A stretch of DNA of 64,000 bases, taken from NCBI RefSeq assembly GCF_900110205.1, contig NZ_FOCV01000006.1, forward strand, positions 186,001 to 250,000, read 5' to 3'. This document shows, in pieces, positions 48,077 to 57,011 of this stretch. The notes beneath the pieces were generated by a model, which did not search any database, was not told where the DNA came from, and was given only the letters and a program-made list of their open reading frames with translations. The stretch's first letter is position 1, and every line of letters starts with the position of its first letter. The DNA is from Rhizobium tibeticum (GTDB taxonomy: Bacteria; Pseudomonadota; Alphaproteobacteria; Rhizobiales; Rhizobiaceae). Made by a program: the position numbers and the translations under genes.

Positions 48077-49429
48077 ATGAGACCTGCCTTGGCCAGTTCC
48101 TTCGCCTACGACATCCTTTCAAGCAAGATCGAAACCCGCAGCGCCCGAGCCGGTGTCATAGGCCTCGGCTACGTCGGCCTGCCGCTGGCAATCGCCATTG
48201 CCCGCAGCGGTTTTGCCGTTACCGGCTTTGACATCGACGCCAAGAAGATCGTCGCGCTGGAGGCGAGGCGCTCCTACATCGATTCTGTCGGAAACGATGA
48301 TCTCGCTGCCGAAATTGACGGCGGGCGCTTTTCTGCCACAACGGACTTTGCCGAGCTTGCGGCCTGCGATGTCATAGTCATCTGCGTGCCGACGCCGCTC
48401 ACCAAGCACCGCGACCCTGATCTCTCCTTTGTCGAGGCAACGTCCCGCTCGATTGCCGAGCATCTGCGAGCCGGCCAGCTTGTGGTGCTGGAATCGACGA
48501 CTTATCCGGGCACCACGGACGATATCGTTAAGGTCATCCTTGAGAAGACCGGCCTAAAGTCGGGCAGCGACTTCTTCGTCGGCTTTTCGCCGGAGCGTGA
48601 GGACCCGGGCAATCAGCACTATCACACAGCGACCATTCCAAAGGTCGTCGCCGGCGACGGTGCGCAGGCACTGGCGCTGATGAAGAGCTTTTACGGCGCG
48701 GTGGTCAAAACCGTCGTTCCGGTGTCTTCCAACGCAACCGCAGAGGCCGTCAAGCTGACGGAAAACATCTTCCGGTCGGTCAATATCGCGCTCGTTAATG
48801 AGCTGAAGACCGTCTACGCCGCCATGGGGATCGATGTTTGGGAAGTGATCGACGCTGCAAAGACCAAGCCATTCGGCTACATGCCCTTCTACCCCGGGCC
48901 GGGCCTCGGCGGCCACTGCATCCCGATCGATCCCTTCTACCTCACCTGGAAATCCCGCGAATACGAGTTGCCGACGCGCTTCATCGAGCTCGCCGGTGAG
49001 ATCAATTCGGCCATGCCGCGTTACGTCGTCGGCAAGCTTGCCGAAGCACTCGACATCCGCGCCGGCAAGGCCCTTAGCCGCTCACGGGTCCTGGTTCTCG
49101 GCCTTGCCTACAAGAAGAACGTCGCCGACATTCGCGAGAGCCCTTCGCTACGCCTGATGGAGATCATCGAAGAGCGCGGCGGCAAGGCCGATTATCATGA
49201 TCCCCATGTCGCCGAGATCCCGTCGACGCGCGAATACCAGCACCTGAAGGGCCGGACGTCGGTGAACCTCACACAAGAGACCTTGGAAGCCTACGACGCC
49301 GTCCTCGTGGCAACCGACCATGATCAGCTCGACTATGCGGTCATCTCAAGCAGTGCCGCGCTGATCATCGACACGCGCAATGTTTTCGCGCGTCTCGGGC
49401 TGCACGCCGATCACATCGTCAAGGCGTGA
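48077..49429 (+). CDS. nucleotide-sugar 6-dehydrogenase (UDP-GlcNAc/WbpA-like)
   Basis: 450 residues. NAD-binding GVIGLGYVGLPLAIAIA, the catalytic Cys in PGPGLGGHCIPIDPFY, SPEREDPGN, and RVLVLGLAYKKNVADIRESP are all intact. The LGGHCIPIDPFYLTWK form is typical of enzymes acting on UDP-N-acetylhexosamines (WbpA, TviB) rather than UDP-glucose. It makes a UDP-hexosaminuronic acid, a building block for acidic glycans. The start has no clear ribosome site. Its 3' end overlaps the convergent DUF3095 gene by 11 bp. Confidence 0.88.
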   Translation: MRPALASSFAYDILSSKIETRSARAGVIGLGYVGLPLAIAIARSGFAVTGFDIDAKKIVALEARRSYIDSVGNDDLAAEIDGGRFSATTDFAELAACDVIVICVPTPLTKHRDPDLSFVEATSRSIAEHLRAGQLVVLESTTYPGTTDDIVKVILEKTGLKSGSDFFVGFSPEREDPGNQHYHTATIPKVVAGDGAQALALMKSFYGAVVKTVVPVSSNATAEAVKLTENIFRSVNIALVNELKTVYAAMGIDVWEVIDAAKTKPFGYMPFYPGPGLGGHCIPIDPFYLTWKSREYELPTRFIELAGEINSAMPRYVVGKLAEALDIRAGKALSRSRVLVLGLAYKKNVADIRESPSLRLMEIIEERGGKADYHDPHVAEIPSTREYQHLKGRTSVNLTQETLEAYDAVLVATDHDQLDYAVISSSAALIIDTRNVFARLGLHADHIVKA

Positions 49430-50597
49430 TCTTGACCGCTGACAGCGTCTTGCCTGTGATCTGGCTCGCGGCGACGGCGTAGCCGCCGCTGGCGCCATCG
49501 ATGAAGTGCACGTGATCGCGCGAAAGCGGCGTGGGAACAAAACAGGTCATCAGCGCTGAGGCCTGCCGGTGAAGGCCAAAGCGAGCAATGCCCTTCGCTT
49601 TCGCCTCTTCGAGGAGTGCCTGAATACGGCCGAGATGTTGCGCGTCGACATCGATCGTCATCTTCAGGCCATCATCGAACTTGCGAAAGTCAGAGTTTCC
49701 GGAAACGTCCTGGGTGTAACGCCGGGCATCGAAGCGGCCAAGCTTGGCGCCCAGCTTGTGCAGGACGACCACGAGGACGATTTGAAGCATGATGAACAGC
49801 TTCTGCTTCAGGCGCTTACCCGGCAATGCCGTTGCCCGCGCCTCTCGATCGACACCCTTCATCGAAAAGGCGAATTCAGGGCCGTCCGGAGGAATCGGGT
49901 GGCCGCCGCGGCCCTGCTCGGCAGAGATGGCCACGACCTCCATCACGAGCTTGCGGAACGCCGGGCTGGGGCGACCGCCTTCGGCCGGTACGGCGATAAT
50001 GGAGACGATCTCACCGTTGTGCGCCGCGATTGGGCTCCATCGGCACGACAGACCGGTCAGATCCGGCCGTGTGCCCGGCGGTGCTGGATCAACACCATAG
50101 CGTCCGCTCTTCATCTGGCGCTCGGCCCAGCTGGCTCCACCGCCGGCAAACATCGCATAGGTGACGAATGGACTGGCAGCATGACGCGCGACGCGAACGT
50201 CGAGGCCTTCCTTGCGAATATCTGCGAGAGGCACGACCGCAATGCGCAGCGTCAGGCCCATTTCCTCCTCAACCCATCGCTGCGCCGCCGCCAATGCGCC
50301 ACGCGCTACAACCTCCAGATTCCCCGGCAATGCGACCACGGCGCCATCGCCGCCGAACACGAACGGGTAGTCGCCCTTGTCCACCGCATTCAGCACCGCG
50401 GAAATGACACTGACGCCCGCCATGTTCACGTCCTTGTAGCGGCCGGCGGCGATCGCCTGTGTCGAACCGACGATGTCGGCGAGCGCCAAGAACCAGCCGT
50501 TGGGGAGCGGGTGATAGTTGCTCGTATCGGTCACGCGCTCGAAGTCGGTGAAGACCGGCACGTCGGCAAAGAATCTTTCATTTGAAACGTCGTTCAT
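49419..50597 (-). CDS. DUF3095-family protein with a cyclase-like metal motif pair
   Basis: 392 residues. The family is DUF3095, of unknown function. The N-terminal part contains LALADIVGSTQAI (D41) and, 43 residues on, YPFVFGGDGAVVALP (D84). These match in spacing and form the two metal-binding segments of class III cyclases (FxDI..ST and GDG..A). A helix near residue 270 (LFIMLQIVLVVVLH) could touch the membrane. The C-terminal part (about 290-390) is unlike any known cyclase. It lies between glycan genes and two other cyclase homologues, so a nucleotide-signalling role is a fair guess. It overlaps the dehydrogenase gene tail to tail. Confidence 0.78.
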   Translation of the reverse strand: MNDVSNERFFADVPVFTDFERVTDTSNYHPLPNGWFLALADIVGSTQAIAAGRYKDVNMAGVSVISAVLNAVDKGDYPFVFGGDGAVVALPGNLEVVARGALAAAQRWVEEEMGLTLRIAVVPLADIRKEGLDVRVARHAASPFVTYAMFAGGGASWAERQMKSGRYGVDPAPPGTRPDLTGLSCRWSPIAAHNGEIVSIIAVPAEGGRPSPAFRKLVMEVVAISAEQGRGGHPIPPDGPEFAFSMKGVDREARATALPGKRLKQKLFIMLQIVLVVVLHKLGAKLGRFDARRYTQDVSGNSDFRKFDDGLKMTIDVDAQHLGRIQALLEEAKAKGIARFGLHRQASALMTCFVPTPLSRDHVHFIDGASGGYAVAASQITGKTLSAVKITP

Positions 50598-50660
50598 GTC
50601 AGAAGCCTAGCACAGACCCACGCTGCAATGGCAACGCCATTTTGCATCTACGGCAATCGA

Positions 50661-50674
50661 CTTCATACGGTTTC
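50661..50674. promoter_or_regulatory. 14-bp element shared with 56745-56758
   Basis: CTTCATACGGTTTC occurs here, 64 bp before the DUF3095 gene, and again 93 bp before the metallo-hydrolase gene, both in the same orientation relative to the minus-strand gene. It may be a common promoter or regulator site. Confidence 0.4.
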
Positions 50675-50721
50675 ATGTGTTAGCACCGATGTCGAAAATT
50701 AGTGAGGGGACAAGGACATAG

Positions 50722-51201
50722 ATGAGCCGCCTGGACAGCTTCATCCGCCGCTTGACGGCTCAGCGCGATATATTGAATGCAATCGTCGCCCTCGTGAACG
50801 GCACCGAAGGCCCGGTTCTGGAATTCGGCCTCGGCAATGGCCGCACCTATGATCATCTGCGCGAGCATTTTCCGGATCGTCGCATCATTGCCTTCGATCG
50901 CGAGGTCCGCTCCTATTCGTCGTCGACGCCACCGGCAGAGAACATGGTGACCGGCGATATCCGCAAATCCGGCCAGGCTTTCATTGGTATCGGGGCAGCA
51001 CTCGCGCATGCCGATATCGGCACCGGGCACGACGAGATCGACGCCATCACGCTGACGTGGCTGCCGCAACTCATGGTCGGTGTGCTTGCCAGGGATGGTA
51101 TCGCGGTCAGCGGCCTGCCGCTGGATCGCCCGGAACTCGAACCACTGCCCTTGCCCGCCGGCGTCAAGGAAGGCCGCTACTTCCTCTATCGGCGGCAGTA
51201 A
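50722..51201 (+). CDS. small class I SAM-dependent methyltransferase
   Basis: 159 residues. The SAM-binding loop is PVLEFGLGNGRTYDHL, followed by RIIAFDREVR (acidic residue after strand 2) and ENMVTGDIRKS. The length matches the short Methyltransf_17 group. The substrate is unknown. Its ribosome site lies in the element TAGTGAGGGGACAA. The stop codon directly touches the stop of the convergent FkbM gene. Confidence 0.78.
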   Translation: MSRLDSFIRRLTAQRDILNAIVALVNGTEGPVLEFGLGNGRTYDHLREHFPDRRIIAFDREVRSYSSSTPPAENMVTGDIRKSGQAFIGIGAALAHADIGTGHDEIDAITLTWLPQLMVGVLARDGIAVSGLPLDRPELEPLPLPAGVKEGRYFLYRRQ

Positions 51202-52080
51202 TCAGGGAAGAAAGAGCACGTCGTATTGCTCGATGCTGCCCGGCAGGTCGATGACTTTCATCGCCTGCTCGTCCTCCTCGAAGAAGACCAGGCAATTTTC
51301 GTAGAAGGCGGCGAGCGTCTTGATGAACTCGCGTGTCTGTTCCGGACCGTAGAAAAGCGGCGTGAACTCCATGTAGAGCGGCACGCGGCGCGACAGGAGC
51401 GGCGTCATCGAGCGGCAGGCAACCGGTTCATAGCCCTCGATGTCCATCCAGACGAGGCCAATATCAGCAGGATCGATGCAAAGCTCGTCCAGGATCTGCG
51501 TTACCGGCTTGACCGGGACACTCGTCTTCCGGTCGCTGACGCTCTTTCGAAACGCGCTGCTTTTTCCATGATTGTTGGCGTTCATGTAGAAGTCGATCTC
51601 GCCTGCTGTCGCCCCGGCGGCGCAGTTGACCAGCGTCACCATTCCCTCGAGCTTGTTCTGGCGGATATTGATCTGCAACAGCGGAAAGTTGCGCGGGTCG
51701 GGTTCGACGCTGACGATGCGGGCATAGGCGCCGCTCAGCGCAAAGTAGACGGTCTGCGTGCCGATGTTGCCGCCGATCTCCAGAAGATAGCCATGCTTGT
51801 GCATCAAGCCGCGCTCGCGCAGCACCGTGATCAAACGATCGACATGCTCGCGCTCAAAGTGTCCCTTTCGGAAAACCTTGCGTCCGATGTAGTCCGCCGG
51901 CGAAAAGGTCATCAGGTGATCGCCCGCGTCGACCGTCATCGCAACGACGCGTGGCCCGATATTCTCGATCAGCAAACGCCGCCCGGTGCGGGTATTGAAG
52001 AACCTTTTGGCAATTGCATTGCGCGCCCTACGCAGGCGCTTCTTCCAGAATTTGGCCTTGAGCCAGTCGCGGCTCGTCAT
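51202..52080 (-). CDS. FkbM-family methyltransferase
   Basis: 292 residues. LLEIGGNIGTQTVYFALSG is the SAM-binding loop, IVSVEPDPRNFPLLQINIRQN and LVWMDIEGYEPVACRSM are FkbM hallmarks. In bacteria these enzymes often methylate sugars of surface glycans. The start overlaps the adenylate cyclase stop (ATGA), so both are translated from one transcript, linking a methylation step to the cyclase. Confidence 0.87.
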   Translation of the reverse strand: MTSRDWLKAKFWKKRLRRARNAIAKRFFNTRTGRRLLIENIGPRVVAMTVDAGDHLMTFSPADYIGRKVFRKGHFEREHVDRLITVLRERGLMHKHGYLLEIGGNIGTQTVYFALSGAYARIVSVEPDPRNFPLLQINIRQNKLEGMVTLVNCAAGATAGEIDFYMNANNHGKSSAFRKSVSDRKTSVPVKPVTQILDELCIDPADIGLVWMDIEGYEPVACRSMTPLLSRRVPLYMEFTPLFYGPEQTREFIKTLAAFYENCLVFFEEDEQAMKVIDLPGSIEQYDVLFLP

Positions 52081-53798
52081 GCATCTTTTCCTTCGACCAG
52101 TGCGGCGGCTTTGTCACTCGGAATGACATAGACTTTCAAGGGCAGAGCGCGACCGCGCACACTGATTTCACGGCTTTCCACACCGGCCGTGTCCGCTCCG
52201 GAAAGATTTGCGACCGTTTCGGAAATGACGATGGCCGCATCGAATTCCTTGGCCGCAGTCTCCAGCCGGCTTGCCACATTCACGGTATCGCCGATTGCGG
52301 TGAGGCTGCGCACCCGACCATAGCCGAGCGTTCCGACGACGGCGGGCCCGGTATGAATGCCGATGGCGATGTGTAGCGGCATGGAAAGTTCGTCCGAAAG
52401 TTCGGCGCCGAGCTTTTCGATGTCGCGCACGATGGCCGCGGCCGCGGCAAGGGCCTGGCGACAGGCCTCTTCCGGCGAGCTACCGATGCCGAAGAGTGCC
52501 ATGGCGCCGTCACCGATGAACTTGTCTATGCGCCCGCCGGATTTCTCTACGGCGTTGCCGACCAACGCAAAATAGCGATTGAGCAGAAATACGATGTCGA
52601 AGGGCAGGCGCGTTTCCGTCAATGAGGTGAAATGGCGGATGTCGCAGAAGAGAATGGTGATCTCGCGCTCGCGTCCAGGGCTCGTCTCCTGGGTGTTTGG
52701 CGGCAACGTCGTTTCCGTCGCCGCAATGAGCAGCGGCGCGACGGTCAAGTCGTGCGTCGGACGCAGCTGGCAGGCAAGCCGCACGTCGGCGGCGGCTTTG
52801 ATCCGTTTGAGCGTCGATTGCTCGAGCTTGTCAGGCGGCGGCAGGTCGTCAAACCGGCTGAGAATCTGGACCCGGCAGGTCGAGCATTGCCCCTTGCCAC
52901 CGCAGACCGAATAGTGCGGCAGGCCGCCGAGCCTGCTTGCCTCGAGAACGGTAAAGCCACGCGGCACGCTGATTGCCTCCCCGCCCGGGTAGCGCACGGT
53001 GATTTGATTGACCCGCTCGCGCCAACGTCGCCAGGAGCGGGCACCGACGACGATCAGCAGCGCGCCGGAAAAGGACCCGTAAAGTCCCGCGCGAACCATG
53101 GCGAGCTGACGCTGCGCTTCCGGGTCCGAGTAGTGGCGGGTGTTGAGGTTGTCGAGGTAGCGATCGGTGTTGACCATTCCCTCATAGGCGGGTTCTGCGA
53201 TCGTCCGGCCCATTTCGATGAAGCCGAGGATGGCAAGAACGGGCAACAGGATCGCAACGGCAAGGAGTAGGGCGGCGATGCTGTCATACCAGGGCCGATA
53301 GCGCAGCCAGAAATGCAGGCCGATGCAGCCGTGGATCCAGACGGCGAGCAGTGCGGCGACCTGGCGCCATCCGCTGGCCGGCGTCGTGATCCACAGGAGA
53401 CGAACGATTGTCTCGTAGTCGTCCCGGTAGTGGAACAGCGTGTGGGCGATGCGGGTGCCGATGACATGGTCCATCAACAGCAGCGGGATGGAGATCCCAA
53501 GCACGATCTGAGCCATTTCACCGGCCGGCATTACAAGGCTGCGGCGGATATAGACGGCGCGCAGAACCAGCGTGATGTGAACGAGGACGGCCCCGTAAAA
53601 GACGGTCGTTCCCAAAGGGTTGCGCCAGACCGCCAGGAAGAGCCTTCGCCCATCGTCGGCCGCCGAGACGGAAATCAGGCCCAGCGCATGGTTGGACAGA
53701 TGCAGCAACACGAAGAGAAACATAACGAGCCCGGAGCCAAGCCGAGCCCGTCTGATCGAGCGCTCCGAAAAAATACTGGTGGCCGCAATCGTCGCCAT
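52077..53798 (-). CDS. membrane haem/2Fe-2S adenylate cyclase (CyaC-like)
   Basis: 573 residues in three parts. Residues 20-255 form about six membrane helices with paired His (H33, H37, H74, H111, H119, H123, H156, H162), like a dihaem cytochrome b anchor. Residues 265-355 form a plant-type 2Fe-2S ferredoxin: C299, C305, C308 and C343 (VCGGKGQCSTCRV, RLACQL). Residues 375-560 form a class III cyclase with D386, D430, Lys426 (DKFIGDG), Thr500, N507 and R511, a full adenylate-type set. From memory, Sinorhizobium CyaC is a redox/quinone-responsive cyclase with a dihaem anchor; this looks like a homologue. It should make cAMP in response to respiratory redox state. Confidence 0.9.
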   Translation of the reverse strand: MATIAATSIFSERSIRRARLGSGLVMFLFVLLHLSNHALGLISVSAADDGRRLFLAVWRNPLGTTVFYGAVLVHITLVLRAVYIRRSLVMPAGEMAQIVLGISIPLLLMDHVIGTRIAHTLFHYRDDYETIVRLLWITTPASGWRQVAALLAVWIHGCIGLHFWLRYRPWYDSIAALLLAVAILLPVLAILGFIEMGRTIAEPAYEGMVNTDRYLDNLNTRHYSDPEAQRQLAMVRAGLYGSFSGALLIVVGARSWRRWRERVNQITVRYPGGEAISVPRGFTVLEASRLGGLPHYSVCGGKGQCSTCRVQILSRFDDLPPPDKLEQSTLKRIKAAADVRLACQLRPTHDLTVAPLLIAATETTLPPNTQETSPGREREITILFCDIRHFTSLTETRLPFDIVFLLNRYFALVGNAVEKSGGRIDKFIGDGAMALFGIGSSPEEACRQALAAAAAIVRDIEKLGAELSDELSMPLHIAIGIHTGPAVVGTLGYGRVRSLTAIGDTVNVASRLETAAKEFDAAIVISETVANLSGADTAGVESREISVRGRALPLKVYVIPSDKAAALVEGKDA

Positions 53799-53990
53799 TC
53801 ATTCCCGTTCTTGAATACCAAATAACAAATGCAATAGAGATGACGGAATTGAGGTGGAATTGCCGCCACTGCGATGCGATCGCCTTTCACATGTTTATCA
53901 GCAAAACTTAAGCAAGCCGACAATAGCGGAATTTCTCGTGGCAAGCCCAGACATCGATTGTGAACAGTGTGTGTCGGCGGAGGTGCAGTA

Positions 53991-55079
53991 ATGCGGGTTG
54001 CGTTCTACGCACCGTTGAAATCCCCGAACCACCCCGTTCCGTCCGGCGACCGCCTGATGGCGCGCCTGCTCATACGGGCTCTGGAGCTTGCCGGGCATTC
54101 CGTCGAAATCGTCTCGGCGTTCCGCAGCTTTGCAGCGACACCCGAGGAGGTGACCCGGCGACTGTCGGCCGCACAAGTGGAACTGCAGCGCCTGCGCAAC
54201 GACTGGTCCAGCAAGCAGCGGCCAGACCTCTGGTTCTGCTACCATCCATACTACAAATCGCCCGATCCCTTCGGACCGACACTCTGCCGGGAATTTGTCA
54301 TTCCATACGTCACGGCCGAGGCATCCTATTCGGCCAAGCGAGACGCAACCGAATGGGCGCTGCCGCAGAGGCTGGTGGTGGATGGCGCCCGCGACGCCGC
54401 CGTCAACATCGTTTTGACGGAGCGTGACAGGGCGGGTCTGATTGAGGCCCTGCCGGCAGGTTCATTCGCCGCGCTTAAGCCTTTCATCGACACCGCGCTT
54501 TTCGACACCGTCTTGCCGCAGGCAGAGCCACAACGCCTGATCGCCGTCGCGATGATGCGCGGCGGCGACAAGATGCAGAGCTACACAATGCTCGCCGAGG
54601 CGCTGGGGCTCCTTCGGGATCGTCCCTGGACACTGGCAATCGCCGGGGATGGGCCGATGCGGGCCGATGTCGAGCGGTTGCTTGGCGTGTTCGAACCGGA
54701 TCGCATCGAATGGCTCGGAGAGCTGAGCGCCGGCCAGATCGCTGATGAACTCAGCCACTCCGGCATCTATGTGTGGCCGGGTTGCGGAGAAGCCTACGGA
54801 CTTGCTTACCTGGAGGCCCAGGCGGCGGGATTGCCAGTGATCGCCCAGAGGACCGCTGGCGTTCCGGAGGTGGTCACCGACGGCATCACCGGCAATCTGA
54901 CACCCCGGGGAGATGTACCGGCCTTCGCAGCGGCAATCGCGGCTTTGCTTGACGACCCCGTCAGGCGCTCGACAATGGGGACAAGCGCGCGTCACTTCGT
55001 TCTGAAAGAGCGTTCGCTCAAGGTCGCGGCGACAGCGCTCGACACCATTTTGCGGACTTACGTGAGACGAGAAGTATGA
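53991..55079 (+). CDS. glycosyltransferase family 4
   Basis: 362 residues from the ATG at 53991 with GGAGG 8 bp upstream. The N-terminus (VAFYAPLKSPNHPVPSGDRLMARLL) and the donor site (YVWPGCGEAYGLAYLEAQAAGLPV, with GVPEVVTDGITG) are GT4 type. It is divergent from the redox cyclase and coupled to the deacetylase (ATGA overlap). It would add a sugar that the deacetylase may then trim. Confidence 0.87.
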   Translation: MRVAFYAPLKSPNHPVPSGDRLMARLLIRALELAGHSVEIVSAFRSFAATPEEVTRRLSAAQVELQRLRNDWSSKQRPDLWFCYHPYYKSPDPFGPTLCREFVIPYVTAEASYSAKRDATEWALPQRLVVDGARDAAVNIVLTERDRAGLIEALPAGSFAALKPFIDTALFDTVLPQAEPQRLIAVAMMRGGDKMQSYTMLAEALGLLRDRPWTLAIAGDGPMRADVERLLGVFEPDRIEWLGELSAGQIADELSHSGIYVWPGCGEAYGLAYLEAQAAGLPVIAQRTAGVPEVVTDGITGNLTPRGDVPAFAAAIAALLDDPVRRSTMGTSARHFVLKERSLKVAATALDTILRTYVRREV

Positions 55080-55825
55080 CCGACGATCAGATCTGGACCC
55101 CACTGCGACAGGAGCTGGACCGCTGGCGGGCAGCAGGTTGCCAAGCACGATTCTGGTTGCGCGACGACGATGCCACCGAGCCGACTGACGCCCTGGAAAC
55201 CCTCCTCGATGTGACCCGGCAGGCGTCTGTCCCGCTCACGATTGCGGTCATTCCGGCCTCTACCGGAGAAGCCCTGGCGACACGTCTGTCCCGAGAAGGC
55301 CACATCCTTGTCGCCGTGCACGGCTGGTCGCATGCAAACCATGCCGGCCCAGACGAAAAGAAACAGGAACTCGGCCGCCACCGGTCGGCGGACGTCGTGC
55401 TCGGGCAATTGCACGATGGACTTGTCGCCCTTCAAGGCCTTTACGGCCCAAGGCTGGTCCCGATGCTGGTGCCGCCCTGGAACAGAATAAGCGAGGCGCT
55501 GATCCCGCAACTTGGCGCCCAGAACTTCGAAGCGCTGTCGATATTCGGCAGAGCCAAGGCCGGCGGTCCGATCCGCCTGCTGAATACGCATGTCGACGTC
55601 GTCAACACCCGCGGCCAGCGCGGGAACCGCCCGCATGGCGATCTGGTCGCAGAACTGGTCACGGAATTGCAGGCTCGCTTTGCAAAGGACGATGAGCCGG
55701 TCGGCATACTCACCCACCATCTGGTGCATGGCGCGTCGGAATGGGAGTTCCTGACCCGTCTCTTCCAAGAGACCGGGCATCATCCTGGCGCCGCCTGGAT
55801 GTCGGCGCGCGATCTGCTTGGTTAG
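55076..55825 (+). CDS. polysaccharide deacetylase-like protein (NodB fold)
   Basis: 249 residues. The NodB motifs are present: FWLRDDDATEP (catalytic and metal Asp), VAVHGWSHANHA (metal His pair), LVPPWNRIS (motif 3) and ILTHHLVHG (catalytic His). There is no signal peptide, so it acts in the cytoplasm, probably on a lipid-linked or nucleotide-linked N-acetyl sugar. It overlaps the preceding GT4 gene by 4 bp, and its tail overlaps the convergent hydrolase gene by 4 bp. Confidence 0.83.
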   Translation: MTDDQIWTPLRQELDRWRAAGCQARFWLRDDDATEPTDALETLLDVTRQASVPLTIAVIPASTGEALATRLSREGHILVAVHGWSHANHAGPDEKKQELGRHRSADVVLGQLHDGLVALQGLYGPRLVPMLVPPWNRISEALIPQLGAQNFEALSIFGRAKAGGPIRLLNTHVDVVNTRGQRGNRPHGDLVAELVTELQARFAKDDEPVGILTHHLVHGASEWEFLTRLFQETGHHPGAAWMSARDLLG

Positions 55826-56652
55826 ATTTCGAGGACCTGATTGTCCCTTGCGGCGAAAGCTCCTGGGAACGAAGCCTGTGCCTCCTGTTCCATCCGCTCC
55901 AGCTGCGTATCCGTTCGCGAGGGCGCATGGTGGAACAGGGCAAACTGCTTGGTGCCGGCCATCTTGGCGAGTTCGACACCGTGCTGCCATGTGGAATGGC
56001 CGAAGCCCTTGAAGCGCTGCATTTCGTCTTCGTTGTACGTGCAGTCGTAAACGGCAAGATCGACGTCTTTCATCATCTCCAGCGCAACCGGATCATAGAC
56101 GCCGGGGACATGCTCGATGTCGTAGATCAGCGCCACGGAGCGTCCCTTCCATTCCACACGATAACCAATCGCCCCGCCGGGATGGTTCAGCATGAAGGTC
56201 TTGATCTTGATGCCGGGCCGTGGCTCCAGCGTCTGACCCGCATGAAAGTCGCGAAAGCTCATCGTCGCCTGGCAGATGTCGGTTTTGACAGGGAACCATG
56301 GCGGGCTGATGAACTGCTCGATCATCTCGCGGGTGCTCATCTTTCCGTCAAGATGGCCGGACCAGATCGTCAGGTCGATGGTGGGGTAGTAAATCGCCTT
56401 GAAGAACGGCAGGCCGATGATGTGGTCGTAGTGACAGTGGCTGAAAAACAGGTCGACATCCCGGACGTCCTCATTCAGCATGGCAAGCCCGGCTTCGCGT
56501 ACGCCGGATCCGGCGTCGAAGATCATCCGGTGTTCACCGCAGCGAATTTCGATGCACGAGGTGTTGCCGCCGTAGTGATCGAATTCGGGGCCCGAGACCG
56601 GGATGCTGCCGCGAACGCCCCAAAACTTTACCTGAAACAGATTTTTACTCAT
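55822..56652 (-). CDS. metallo-beta-lactamase-fold hydrolase
   Basis: 276 residues from the ATG at 56652; a GTG at 56679 extends it by nine codons. The metal site is SHCHYDHIIGLPFF (HxHxDH), with a further His in MLNHPGG and Asp in ALIYDIEH and the final His in FALFHHAP. FWGVRGSIP at the N-terminus marks the RNase Z/PhnP-like branch, which includes cyclic-nucleotide and cyclic-phosphate diesterases. In a cluster with cyclases and a cNMP sensor, a phosphodiesterase is a testable idea but not shown. Confidence 0.82.
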   Translation of the reverse strand: MSKNLFQVKFWGVRGSIPVSGPEFDHYGGNTSCIEIRCGEHRMIFDAGSGVREAGLAMLNEDVRDVDLFFSHCHYDHIIGLPFFKAIYYPTIDLTIWSGHLDGKMSTREMIEQFISPPWFPVKTDICQATMSFRDFHAGQTLEPRPGIKIKTFMLNHPGGAIGYRVEWKGRSVALIYDIEHVPGVYDPVALEMMKDVDLAVYDCTYNEDEMQRFKGFGHSTWQHGVELAKMAGTKQFALFHHAPSRTDTQLERMEQEAQASFPGAFAARDNQVLEI

Positions 56653-57011
56653 CGCGTCTTCAAAATGGGCCGACCCCACAACGCCATCGTAATCATACTT
56701 TGATGAACAAGCGAAGCGTTGAATTCCATAGGCTGCCCTGTATCCTTCATACGGTTTCTACCAGCTGTCAGCAGAATGGTAGATATTCCTAAGCAATCGG
56801 TTTTCACGTCAAAACGCAACTGCTTATGGTTTGTTTTTGGTGAACGGAGGATGACGCCTGACAAGACAAAAGCGGCACGTTCCGCATTTCTTGTCTATTA
56901 AATGGTTTCTCAACTGCGCGAATACAATTGTCGGCTCCTGCGTCGATAGTATGAGAACGCCAGGCGCGGGCAGGACGCTTCTGGCGGAACAGCAACGCGA
57001 CGGTGGGCAAG
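56653..57011. other. 359-bp intergenic region
   Basis: It contains the 14-bp element CTTCATACGGTTTC (56745-56758). A 16-codon plus-strand frame (56850-56900) follows a GGAGG but lacks any support. No terminator with a T run is seen after livF. Otherwise I see nothing. Confidence 0.4.
56745..56758. promoter_or_regulatory. 14-bp element shared with 50661-50674
   Basis: Second copy of CTTCATACGGTTTC, 93 bp upstream of the metallo-hydrolase start. See the first copy for context. Confidence 0.4.
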
